Assembly: GCF_017488845.2 (NCBI RefSeq)
Contig: NZ_CP083374.1
Coordinates: forward strand, 529,501 to 593,500
From: Ensifer canadensis
GTDB taxonomy: Bacteria; Pseudomonadota; Alphaproteobacteria; Rhizobiales; Rhizobiaceae
Reading direction: 5' to 3'
Length of the DNA stretch: 64,000 nucleotides
Shown in pieces: positions 16,369-24,511 of this stretch. A program made the position numbers and the translations under genes. Below the pieces are notes generated by a model. It was not told the origin of the DNA. It made no database searches and saw only the letters and a program-made list of their open reading frames with translations. The number at the start of each line of letters is the position of its first letter. Position 1 is the stretch's first letter.

Positions 16369-18288
16369 ATGGCAACAGAAGACAAAGCAGTGCGCCTCAA
16401 TCGACGTCAGCTTCTCGGCACGACAGCCGCGGCGGCCGTCGCCGGGGCGGCAGGTGTTGGTGGGGCGCTTGCCCTGTCCGGCACAACCGCATCACCGGCA
16501 TTCGCTCAAGGCACAGGCGGCTTGCCCTTCGAGGTAAAGCCAGGCGAGCTCGATGAATACTATGTCTTCTTCTCCGGCGGACACAGCGGCGAACTGCGCA
16601 TTCTCGGATTGCCATCCATGCGCGAGCTGATGCGTATCCCGGTCTTCAATCGCGACAGCGCCACCGGCTGGGGCCAGACCAATGAAAGCCGCAAGGTGCT
16701 CACCGAAGGACTTTTGCCCGAAACGAAAGCATATCTGGAAGACAAGGGCGGCATCTATCTCAATGGCGACCTGCATCATCCGCACCCCTCATTCACGGAG
16801 GGAACCTATGACGGGCGCTACCTGTTTGCCAACGACAAGGCAAATACCCGCGTCTGCCGCATTCGCCTCGACGTGATGCGCTGCGACAAGATCATCCAAT
16901 TGCCGAACCAGCATACGGTTCACGGTCTGCGCGTACAGAAATATCCCAAGACGGGCTATGTCTTCTGCAACGGTGAGGACCGTGTACCAGTGCCGAACGA
17001 CGGCTCGGTTCTCGACGATCACAAGCAGTATCACGCCATATTCACCGCCGTGGACGGCGAGACCATGAAGGTCGCCTGGCAGGTCATGATCGACGGCAAC
17101 CTCGACAATGTCGATGCCGACTACCAGGGCAAATATGCCTTCGCCACCTGCTACAATTCCGAAGAGGGCGTCAATCTTGCGGAGATGATGGCCAAGGACC
17201 AGGATTGGGTGGTTGTCTTTGACCTCAAGCGGATCGAGGAGGCCGTCGCAAAGGGCGAATTCAAGGAGATGGGCGGCGTCCCCGTCCTCGATGGTCGCCA
17301 CGGCTCACCCTATACGCGCTACATCCCCGTATCGAACGGACCGCATGGAATGAACACTGCGCCTGACGGTATTCACATCGTCGCCAACGGCAAGCTCTCG
17401 CCCACTGTTACGGTCATGGATGTGCGCAAATTCGACGACCTTTTCGCCGACAAGATCAAGCCGAGGGACACCGTTGTTGCCGAGCCGGAGCTTGGTCTCG
17501 GGCCGCTGCACACGGCCTATGACGGCAAGGGCAATGCCTATACCACGCTGTTCATCGACAGCCAGATCTGCAAGTGGAACATCGACGACGCCAAACGAGC
17601 CTTTGCCGGCGAAAAGGTAGACCCGATCCGCCAGAAGCTTGATGTCCACTACCAGCCCGGACACAACCACACGTCCATGGGACAGACAAAAGACGCCGAT
17701 GGCAAATGGCTGATCTCGCTGAACAAGTTCTCCAAGGACCGCTATTTGAACGTCGGTCCGTTGAAGCCGGAAAACGATCAGCTGATCGACATTTCGGGCG
17801 ACCAGATGGTTCTGGTGCACGATAATCCGACCTTCGCCGAGCCGCATGACGCGACGATCGTCCACAATTCCAAGATCAATCCGGTGAGCGTCTGGAGCCG
17901 GGACGATGTCTTCTTTGCCGATGCCGTGGCTCAGGCAAAGAAGGACGGTATCGATCTTTTGATTGATTCCGAAGTCATTCGGGATGGCGACAAAGTGCGT
18001 GTCTACATGACTTCGGCCGCACCGGCCTTTGGCCTCGAAAGCTTCACGGTCAAGCAGGGCGACGAAGTGACCGTCTACATCACCAACATCGATGAGGTGG
18101 AGGATCTGACGCACGGCTTCTCGATCATCAACTATGGCATCAACATGGAAGTGGCGCCCCAGGCGACAGCCTCCGTCACATTCCGCGCCGATAAGCCCGG
18201 CGTGTGGTGGTATTACTGCTCCTGGTTCTGCCATGCGATGCACATGGAAATGAAGGGCCGCATGCTCGTCGAGCCGAAGAAGGCCTGA
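16369..18288 (+). CDS. nosZ: NosZ, nitrous oxide reductase (clade I, Tat-exported)
   Basis: 639 residues; AAGGAG precedes the ATG. The N-terminus has the twin-arginine motif LNRRQLLG, a hydrophobic stretch and a cleavage site near AFAQ, as in clade I enzymes. The seven-bladed propeller supplies His ligands to the CuZ cluster, for example in [13 protein letters not shown] and [10 protein letters not shown]. The C-terminal cupredoxin domain carries the CuA motif [12 protein letters not shown] at about 617-628. It reduces N2O to N2 in the periplasm. It lies 23 bases after nosR, and its stop overlaps the nosD start. Confidence 0.98.
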   Translation: MATEDKAVRLNRRQLLGTTAAAAVAGAAGVGGALALSGTTASPAFAQGTGGLPFEVKPGELDEYYVFFSGGHSGELRILGLPSMRELMRIPVFNRDSATGWGQTNESRKVLTEGLLPETKAYLEDKGGIYLNGDLHHPHPSFTEGTYDGRYLFANDKANTRVCRIRLDVMRCDKIIQLPNQHTVHGLRVQKYPKTGYVFCNGEDRVPVPNDGSVLDDHKQYHAIFTAVDGETMKVAWQVMIDGNLDNVDADYQGKYAFATCYNSEEGVNLAEMMAKDQDWVVVFDLKRIEEAVAKGEFKEMGGVPVLDGRHGSPYTRYIPVSNGPHGMNTAPDGIHIVANGKLSPTVTVMDVRKFDDLFADKIKPRDTVVAEPELGLGPLHTAYDGKGNAYTTLFIDSQICKWNIDDAKRAFAGEKVDPIRQKLDVHYQPGHNHTSMGQTKDADGKWLISLNKFSKDRYLNVGPLKPENDQLIDISGDQMVLVHDNPTFAEPHDATIVHNSKINPVSVWSRDDVFFADAVAQAKKDGIDLLIDSEVIRDGDKVRVYMTSAAPAFGLESFTVKQGDEVTVYITNIDEVEDLTHGFSIINYGINMEVAPQATASVTFRADKPGVWWYYCSWFCHAMHMEMKGRMLVEPKKA

Positions 18289-19658
18289 TGCACGCGCGCA
18301 CTCTCATGCTCGGTGTTTCGATGGCGGCGCTCTGCGCCGCCATCGGCACCGCTTGCGCTGCGACGATCCGTGTCGACGCTGATGCCAGGCTGCAAGATGT
18401 CATCGAAGCCGCAACGCCCGGCGACACGCTCATATTGCCACCGGCGCGCTTTCTGGGGCCAGTTACGATCGACAGCGCGATCTCGCTGATCGGCGAGCCT
18501 GGCGCGACCATTCTCGGTAGTGGCAAGGGCAGCGTCGTCACCATCAACGCCGCTGACACGATCCTGCGCGGGCTTCGGATCGAGGGTTCGGGCAGCAACC
18601 TTGAAACCATGGACTCCGGTGTTTTCGTTGCCGCGACGGCAAAAGGTGCATCCGTTGAAGACAACGAGATCATCGGCAATCTCTATGGCATCTACCTGCA
18701 TGGCGCCGCCCGATCCCTGGCGCGCGGCAATCGCATTGTCGGGACGAAGGACAGGCGCTTCAGCGAAACCGGCAACGGCGTCACGGTCTGGAACGCTCCC
18801 GGGGCACGTGTCATCGACAACACTATCAGCTTCGGACGCGATGGGATCGCGACCAACGCCAGCAAACGCAACGTGTTCAACGGGAACAGGTTTGAGAACC
18901 TGCGCTTTGCCATCCACTACATGTACACCAACGACAGCGAGATCAGCGGCAACATCTCCACCGGCAATTCTGTCGGCTACGCCATCATGTTTTCAAGCCG
19001 CCTGAAGATCATCGGAAATGTCTCGGACGGCGATCGCGATCACGGCCTGCTCCTCAACTACGCCAACAGCTCCAAGATCACCGGAAACGTCGTACGCGGG
19101 CGGCTTCAGAATTCCGACCGGTGGCTGGCGAGCGGTGGCGCCAAGGAAAAACCCGAACACGGGCTGCCCGCCGCGCAAGACACGTTTGCCGAGGGGACGA
19201 CCGTCCGATTGGGGCCGGAAAAATGCGTCTTCATCTACAACGCCAACAAGAACCGCTTCCGCGGCAATGTCTTTGAGGGTTGCTCGATCGGCATTCACTT
19301 CACGGCGGGCTCGGAGGGCAATGCACTGTCCGACAATGCCTTCATCAACAATCGAAACCAGGTCAAATATGTCGGCGCCCGGTATCTCGACTGGTCCGAA
19401 AATGGCCGCGGCAATTACTGGAGCGACAATCCGGCCTTCGATCTCAACGGTGACGGGGTCGGCGACAATCCCTACCGGCCGAACGACCTGATCGACCGGG
19501 TACTTTGGACCGCACCGCAGGCCAAGGTTCTGATCACAAGCCCAGCCGTTCAAGTCATTCGCTTTGCCCAGTCGCGCTTTCCGGCGCTGTTGCCGGGCGG
19601 CGTAATCGACAGCCATCCCCTGATGATGCGTCCGGACGACGAGGACCAGCAACCATGA
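18288..19658 (+). CDS. nosD: NosD, periplasmic beta-helix maturation factor for NosZ
   Basis: 456 residues from the ATG overlapping the nosZ stop (TGATG). The signal peptide is [20 protein letters not shown] to CAA. The body is a right-handed beta-helix of CASH repeats, visible as recurring G-N-x-I/V and N-x-I-x-x-N turns such as DNEIIGNLYGIYLHGAA and NRIVGTKDRRF. The C-terminal GRGNYWSDNPAFDLNGDG motif is characteristic of NosD. It works with the NosFY ABC transporter in assembling the CuZ sulfide cluster. Confidence 0.95.
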   Translation: MHARTLMLGVSMAALCAAIGTACAATIRVDADARLQDVIEAATPGDTLILPPARFLGPVTIDSAISLIGEPGATILGSGKGSVVTINAADTILRGLRIEGSGSNLETMDSGVFVAATAKGASVEDNEIIGNLYGIYLHGAARSLARGNRIVGTKDRRFSETGNGVTVWNAPGARVIDNTISFGRDGIATNASKRNVFNGNRFENLRFAIHYMYTNDSEISGNISTGNSVGYAIMFSSRLKIIGNVSDGDRDHGLLLNYANSSKITGNVVRGRLQNSDRWLASGGAKEKPEHGLPAAQDTFAEGTTVRLGPEKCVFIYNANKNRFRGNVFEGCSIGIHFTAGSEGNALSDNAFINNRNQVKYVGARYLDWSENGRGNYWSDNPAFDLNGDGVGDNPYRPNDLIDRVLWTAPQAKVLITSPAVQVIRFAQSRFPALLPGGVIDSHPLMMRPDDEDQQP

Positions 19659-20566
19659 CACCTACGGTGAGCGTCACCAATGCAGGCAAGAACTATGGCA
19701 AGACGGAGGCTCTTCGAGACGTCTCGTTTGAGCTGGGTGCCGGTGAAACTATCGCCCTTGTCGGCCATAACGGCGCTGGCAAGACAACCTTGATCAAACT
19801 GATGCTCGGCCTTATCCGACCGACGACGGGCCGGGTCAGCGTCCTTGGCGAAGACCCGGCCTCAGGCGATTTCGGCGTTCGCGCAAGACTTGGCTATCTG
19901 CCTGAGAGCGTGTCCTTTCACCTCGCCCTGACCGGTCGGGAAACGCTTGCCTTTTATGCCCGCCTGAAGCGCGCTGACACGACCACTGCGACCGAACTTT
20001 TCGATCGCGTCGGCCTTTCCAGGGCGGCAGTTGACCGGCCGGTGCGAACCTATTCGAAGGGGATGCGCCAGCGTCTCGGCTTGGCCCAGGCTCTGCTTGG
20101 CGACCCACATGTCCTGCTTCTCGACGAACCCACGAGCGGGCTTGACCCGGCGCTGAGGCACAATTTTTACGAACTCATCGAGGCCTTGCGCGCCAAGGGA
20201 ACGACGATCCTGCTTTCGTCGCACGCGCTGACGGAACTCGAGGGACGTGCCGATCGCGTCATCATCGTCAACGGTGGCAACAAGATCGCAGACGGCACCC
20301 TCGATGATCTTCGCAAGCTTGCAAGGCTGCCAACCCGCATTCGCGTGACCACCAAGGCTGGAAAGTCGCTTGAGGAGGAAATCGCGGGCCAGGTCGTCAA
20401 ACACCACGACGGCGATCTCGAAATAGAGGTCAGGCAGGAGGACAAGCTCGCCGTCCTGCACCGTTTGAGCGCCGCCGCATTGGGGATTGCAAACCTCGTC
20501 GTCCTGGAGCCGACCCTCGACGAACTCTACGCACACTTCCTTCAGGGTCAAAAGGATAGCCGATGA
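19655..20566 (+). CDS. nosF: NosF, ABC ATPase for CuZ biogenesis
   Basis: 303 residues, ATG overlapping the nosD stop by four bases. Walker A is GHNGAGKTT, signature YSKGMRQRLGLAQALL and Walker B LLLDEPTSGLDP, followed by SSHALTELE with the switch His. The last 80 residues form the NosF-type C-terminal extension. It energises NosDFY, thought to deliver sulfur to NosZ. The next gene overlaps by four bases (ATGA). Confidence 0.95.
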   Translation: MTPTVSVTNAGKNYGKTEALRDVSFELGAGETIALVGHNGAGKTTLIKLMLGLIRPTTGRVSVLGEDPASGDFGVRARLGYLPESVSFHLALTGRETLAFYARLKRADTTTATELFDRVGLSRAAVDRPVRTYSKGMRQRLGLAQALLGDPHVLLLDEPTSGLDPALRHNFYELIEALRAKGTTILLSSHALTELEGRADRVIIVNGGNKIADGTLDDLRKLARLPTRIRVTTKAGKSLEEEIAGQVVKHHDGDLEIEVRQEDKLAVLHRLSAAALGIANLVVLEPTLDELYAHFLQGQKDSR

Positions 20567-21390
20567 ACAACATCATGATCATTGCGCGCAAGGAGATCCA
20601 GGAGGGCATGCGCAACCGCTGGGTCGTGGCGACGACCCTTCTGCTGGCGGCTCTGGCGCTCACCTTGTCGTTCCTCGGTAGTGTGCCGACAGGCAATGTC
20701 GGTGCCAGCCGGCTTGATATTGTCGTCGTCAGCCTCTCGAGCCTGACCATTTTTCTTGTTCCGCTCATCGCGCTCCTGCTCTCGCACGATGCGATCGTCG
20801 GCGAAACCGAGCGTGGCACGATGTTGTTGTTGCTCAGTTATCCCATCGGCCGCAGGCAGATTCTCATTGGGAAGTTTACAGGTCACCTGACGATCCTGCT
20901 GTTTGCAACGCTTTGCGGCTATGGCGCTGCCGCCGTTGCACTTGCAGTCGTCGATGGCAACATAGCGCGCTCAAGCTGGCTTGCTTTCGCCTCCATGATC
21001 GGCTCGTCCGTCCTGTTGGGCGCGGTCTTCATCGCGATCGGCTACCTCGCAAGCACCGTTGCCAGCGAACGCAGCACTGCTGGCGGCATCGCAATCGCGG
21101 TGTGGCTGTTTTTCGTTCTGATCTATGACATGGCCCTGCTCGGGGCGCTTGTGGCAGGGCAAGGCCAGGCACTGCCGGCGGGCCTGCTCGATACCTTGCT
21201 GCTGCTCAATCCGACCGACGCCTATCGACTGCTCAATCTGGGCTCGGGCGACGCAGCGTCGCTGTCGGGGATGGGTGGCGTGGCCGAGCAATCGGCACTC
21301 GGCAAGACCGGGCTCATCCTGGCGCTGGTGTCATGGACATTTGCGCCGCTTGCGGTAGCCACTGCGATATTCTCAAGGAGAGAGCTATGA
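20563..21390 (+). CDS. nosY: NosY, ABC permease for CuZ biogenesis
   Basis: 275 residues with about six transmembrane segments typical of ABC-2 permeases: N-terminal IARKEIQEGMRNRWVVATT, the ETERGTMLLLLSYPIGRRQI coupling-helix region and a NPTDAYRLLNLGS loop found in NosY proteins. It forms the membrane channel of the NosDFY complex. It overlaps nosF and nosL by four bases each, indicating translational coupling. Confidence 0.95.
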   Translation: MNNIMIIARKEIQEGMRNRWVVATTLLLAALALTLSFLGSVPTGNVGASRLDIVVVSLSSLTIFLVPLIALLLSHDAIVGETERGTMLLLLSYPIGRRQILIGKFTGHLTILLFATLCGYGAAAVALAVVDGNIARSSWLAFASMIGSSVLLGAVFIAIGYLASTVASERSTAGGIAIAVWLFFVLIYDMALLGALVAGQGQALPAGLLDTLLLLNPTDAYRLLNLGSGDAASLSGMGGVAEQSALGKTGLILALVSWTFAPLAVATAIFSRREL

Positions 21391-21941
21391 AAACGCGCAA
21401 CCTCGTCGCCGTGGCGATGAGTGCCTTCGTGCTGGTTGGATGTGCCGCCGAAGAAGCAGACAGCCCGCCTCTTCCATATTCACTGACCGACGACGCCATG
21501 GGGCGCTATTGCGGCATGAACGTGCTCGAACATCCCGGCCCCAAGGGTCAGGTCATCCTCAAGCAGATACCCGAACCGATCTGGTTTTCGTCGGCCCGCG
21601 ACACAGTCGCCTTCACCTTGCTGCCAGAAGAACCAAAGGAGATCGCCGCTATCTACGTGTCTGACATGGGCAAGGCGCCGACCTGGGAGAAGCCCGGAGC
21701 GGACAACTGGATCGACGCCAAAAGCGCCTTTTATGTCGTCGGCAGCAGATTGCGTGGCGGCATGGGGGCAGCCGAGGCCGTTCCCTTCTCCTCAAGGCAA
21801 GATGCGCTCAGCTTCACCGAAAGGCATGGCGGCCAAATCGTCGGCTTTGGCAACATACCGCAAGACTATGTGCTGGGAGCAGATGGGGCATCGCCTGCGT
21901 TGACATCATTTTCCGAACCGACGGAGGCTAGTCATGACTAG
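21387..21941 (+). CDS. nosL: NosL, copper-chaperone lipoprotein for NosZ
   Basis: 184 residues; AAGGAGAG precedes the ATG. The N-terminus is a lipoprotein signal with lipobox LVGC, whose Cys also contributes to Cu(I) binding in this family. MGRYCGMNV and FVVGSR-like segments (here YVVGSRLRGGMGAAEAVPFS) are the NosL hallmarks. It is anchored to the membrane and hands Cu(I) to NosZ. The next start codon lies within its 3' end (8-base overlap). Confidence 0.95.
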   Translation: MKTRNLVAVAMSAFVLVGCAAEEADSPPLPYSLTDDAMGRYCGMNVLEHPGPKGQVILKQIPEPIWFSSARDTVAFTLLPEEPKEIAAIYVSDMGKAPTWEKPGADNWIDAKSAFYVVGSRLRGGMGAAEAVPFSSRQDALSFTERHGGQIVGFGNIPQDYVLGADGASPALTSFSEPTEASHD

Positions 21942-22938
21942 GATTATCGGGCGGCGGCGTGCAATCGCTATCATCGGGGCGACCATAGGCCTGCCTCTGC
22001 TGCCATTACCCGGCGCAGCCAGAGCGGCCCTGCGTCCGGTCACGTGGAGTGGCCAGGCGCTTGGGGCATCGGCAACACTGATCCTTAATCATGAAGACGA
22101 AGCAGTGGCACGCCGACTGCTGGACAGAGTCGTGGTCGAAATTGACCGTCTGGAGGCGATATTCAGCCTCTACCGCAGTGATTCAGCCCTTTCGGTCTTG
22201 AACAGGATGGGCGCGCTCGTCGCCCCGCCGGCGGAACTGGTACATCTTCTTGAAATCTGCGCGTCCTTTCACAAAATGACCGGCGGCACATTCGATCCGA
22301 CGGTTCAACCGCTCTGGACGCTCTATGCCGATCATTTCGCCAAACCGTCCTCCGATCAGCGCGGTCCGTCGGCACGCGCAATCCGACAGGCACTGGCTTA
22401 CGTCGACCTCACCCGTGTCCGGTTCAATGGCGACCGGATCGCGTTTGCAATGCCTGACATGGCTCTGACTCTGAACGGCATAGCACAGGGCTACATTACC
22501 GATCGCATCGTCGATCTGCTTCGTCAAAACGGCGTGGCGAGCAGCCTGGTCCATATGGGGGAAAGCCGGACGATCGGGGCCCGCGCAGATGGCAGCCCAT
22601 GGCAGGTTGGGCTGGCGGCAAGCGACGTGGACGCTGCCTCAGACATCGTTTTACCGCTCGTCGACAGGGCGGTCGCGACGTCTGGCATTGCAGGCTTCAG
22701 TTTTGATGAGGCGGGACGGCTGTCGCATATTCTCGATCCCCGCACCGGCTTGACGATGCAGTCTTATCGGCGCGTGAGCGTTGTCGCCGATGACGCGGTC
22801 ACAGCGGATGCGCTGTCGACAGCCTTCAGCCTCATGGAGCCGCAAGAGATAAAGGCCCTGATCGATACCCGGACCGATCTTGGCGCGGATCTTTTGAGCC
22901 GGGCAGGCACTCGGAGGCGCTTTGGTCTCGGCGCGTAA
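21934..22938 (+). CDS. nosX: NosX, ApbE-family FAD:protein FMN transferase
   Basis: 334 residues with a twin-arginine type leader (GRRRAIAIIG, then hydrophobic residues to ARA). The ApbE core includes IDRLEAIFSLYRSDSALSVL, GGTFDPTVQPLW, LTLNGIAQGYITDRI and the C-terminal SGIAGFSFD with HILDPRTG, where the Asp/Thr bind FAD and Mg. It transfers FMN to the NosR Thr in the periplasm. Presence of a dedicated nosX is typical of alphaproteobacterial clade I nos operons. It ends the nos operon. Confidence 0.95.
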   Translation: MTRIIGRRRAIAIIGATIGLPLLPLPGAARAALRPVTWSGQALGASATLILNHEDEAVARRLLDRVVVEIDRLEAIFSLYRSDSALSVLNRMGALVAPPAELVHLLEICASFHKMTGGTFDPTVQPLWTLYADHFAKPSSDQRGPSARAIRQALAYVDLTRVRFNGDRIAFAMPDMALTLNGIAQGYITDRIVDLLRQNGVASSLVHMGESRTIGARADGSPWQVGLAASDVDAASDIVLPLVDRAVATSGIAGFSFDEAGRLSHILDPRTGLTMQSYRRVSVVADDAVTADALSTAFSLMEPQEIKALIDTRTDLGADLLSRAGTRRRFGLGA

Positions 22939-22979
22939 CGAGGCCGACGCACCCGATGCCAAGACAAACCTGGCGCCTG

Positions 22980-23309
22980 TCAGCGACGCTGGCTTGCGTC
23001 CAGGTGACGCCGGCGCCAGTTCGCCAAGCGCTCGCGATCAAACGAAAAGACTTCGTCGATGACCGTTCCGTCCGCAAACACCGTCGCAGTCCAGCAGCGA
23101 CCGCCACATCGCAGCGTTAGCCTGAACGTTCCAACGTGCTCGCCCTGACCGACCTCGACCTGGCTCTTGACCTCGCCTCGGCTCAGGCGGTTTTTCAACT
23201 CCGCCGGGGGCAGGCGGAGTGCCGATGACATCGTTGGCGCCGGCACGGAAAAATCGCCCTCGGGGTCGCGTTCGACGCGGATAACCCGCCTATTGGTCAA
23301 TGTCAGCAT
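22980..23309 (-). CDS. Small conserved-looking protein, function unknown
   Basis: 109 residues, transcribed toward nosX and ending 41 bases from it. No signal peptide or membrane segment. The sequence alternates basic and acidic residues with a beta-rich core (GTFRLTLRCGGRCWTATVFA, then DGTVIDEVFSFDRERL). Two Cys in LRCGGRC could bind metal or form a disulfide. Its composition is that of a real protein rather than a shadow of another gene. I do not recognise the family with confidence; small proteins of this sort occur beside denitrification genes, but I cannot confirm a match here. Confidence 0.6.
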   Translation of the reverse strand: MLTLTNRRVIRVERDPEGDFSVPAPTMSSALRLPPAELKNRLSRGEVKSQVEVGQGEHVGTFRLTLRCGGRCWTATVFADGTVIDEVFSFDRERLANWRRRHLDASQRR

Positions 23310-23454
23310 TGAACGGATCTCTCTGAGGACCAGGTTTTCGTCATGAAGGATAGAGCGCCATTCGCAAATATCTCAAGCCGGGGCCCGACATTGACGGCGT
23401 GTCGAGACGTTCTGGTATGCAAACAGCATCTAGCGATGATCTCAATGGCCACCC

Positions 23455-23670
23455 TCAAACGAGTGTCGTCGAGGTCGACAGGCGCGCGTCCGGCATGGTT
23501 CTCGCCCGTTCCGAGCGGTCGCGTATTCTCTCGAGGCGGTGCGCCAGAAGATCGAGTAACTGCCCGGCCTCAGCATTATACCCCGGCATGCAGGCGAACC
23601 ACTCGGCGACCTCGATCGTGCAATCGCACAATGTCTCATCCCTCATCCCAAACTCGATCATGTCCTGCAT
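23455..23670 (-). CDS. Small acidic Cys-containing protein, function unknown
   Basis: 71 residues, including MQDMIEFGMRDETLCDCTIE and VAEWFACMPGYNAEAGQLLD. The composition (acidic, aromatic, few Arg/Pro/Ser runs) is protein-like, unlike the overlapping plus-strand frames. Three Cys (CDC and AC) suggest redox or metal chemistry. Its start lies about 85 bases from the centre of a perfect TTGCG-N4-CGCAA box, a good distance for NO-responsive activation. The start could also be the ATG four codons later. No function can be assigned. Confidence 0.5.
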   Translation of the reverse strand: MQDMIEFGMRDETLCDCTIEVAEWFACMPGYNAEAGQLLDLLAHRLERIRDRSERARTMPDARLSTSTTLV

Positions 23671-23748
23671 CTCCGCCTAGTCCGTGAAGACGGTTTCTCC
23701 ACGCGAGCTCGTCCACGTCCTTGGTAGGCGCAAAGCGGTGGAGCCTCT

Positions 23749-23762
23749 TTGCGCTGACGCAA
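23749..23762. promoter_or_regulatory. Perfect NnrR-type box between a small gene and the truncated haemoglobin gene
   Basis: TTGCG-CTGA-CGCAA, a perfect 5+5 inverted repeat with a 4-base spacer. It can drive the leftward 71-residue gene (predicted start of transcription near 23714) and the rightward haemoglobin gene (near 23797). The palindromic mosaic repeat at 23852-23954 would then be transcribed in the haemoglobin leader. Confidence 0.7.
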
Positions 23763-23851
23763 GCGATCATCGTTCGACCACCCGAACGGCCTATGTCAGG
23801 ACGACACCATGCCGCATGGCCGCGGATTTACAGCGCCGACCTCGTGGCCTA

Positions 23852-23954
23852 CTGCATGTTTCCTTAAATCCTATTCGATTTAAGGATAAAACATGCAGCC
23901 ATTCAAAGTGCTACAACGACCTTTGCGCGCCTAATAAGACGCGCGGCGCTGTAG
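23852..23954 (+). repeat. Intergenic palindromic mosaic element (RIME-like), copy 1
   Basis: Two adjoining palindromes. The first is CTGCATGTTTCCTTAAATC paired with a GATTTAAGGATAAAACATGCAG-type arm; the second is CTACAACGACCTTTGCGCG paired with GCGCGGCGCTGTAG around TAATAAGA. Nearly the same 100 bases occur at 35864-35963, and the first palindrome alone at 51234-51283. Size and two-palindrome layout match RIME elements of rhizobia; I cannot align them here. Confidence 0.8.
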
Positions 23955-23987
23955 GGAATGGTGAACCACAAAGCATCGGTGAAGACC

Positions 23988-24407
23988 ATGTGTGCGACAC
24001 TGCTTCCAGCCAGCATGTCCGAAGAACTGATAAGGGCGGTCGTTCACGACTTCTACGGCCGCATCCGCCACGATCCCATGCTCGGGCCGATCTTCAACGC
24101 CCGCATTGGCGAACATTGGGATCTGCACCTTTCAACGCTGGTCGACTTCTGGTCGTCGATAGCCCTGAAAACGGGACACTATGGCGGGAAGCCCCATGTC
24201 GCCCACCAGGGTCTCGATCTTGTTCCCGAGCATTTCAATCACTGGCTGGAAATTTTCGAAGGGACTGTCGGCAAACATTGCAAGGGCGAGGCCGCTGCCT
24301 TCTTTCTCGACCGAGCGAGGCGCATCGCCGACAGCCTGCAGATTGGCCTGAACATCGGACCGCATGCCATCAAGCTGCCGCTAGCCCACACCACCGGGCA
24401 GGTTTAG
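23988..24407 (+). CDS. Group III truncated haemoglobin
   Basis: 139 residues from ATG 23988 (GGTGA five bases upstream); an in-frame ATG at 23958 is possible. The 2-on-2 globin core reads DFYGRIRHDPMLGPIFNARI, then HWDLHLSTLVDFWSS and the proximal-His helix LVPEHFNHWLEIFEG. This pattern is that of TrHb group III, proposed to act in NO or nitrosative stress handling under low oxygen. Its place behind an NnrR-type box, beside nos and RIC, supports a NO role. The leader contains a mosaic repeat, which may affect translation. Confidence 0.9.
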   Translation: MCATLLPASMSEELIRAVVHDFYGRIRHDPMLGPIFNARIGEHWDLHLSTLVDFWSSIALKTGHYGGKPHVAHQGLDLVPEHFNHWLEIFEGTVGKHCKGEAAAFFLDRARRIADSLQIGLNIGPHAIKLPLAHTTGQV

Positions 24408-24511
24408 AGAGCAAGCTGCCAATCCGCGACCAATCCAAGCCTGGCCGGCATCCCGTCACGTCGTAAGAAGGCTAGCGCACGATCCGACCGCCACGAATGC
24501 AAACTCAGAGT

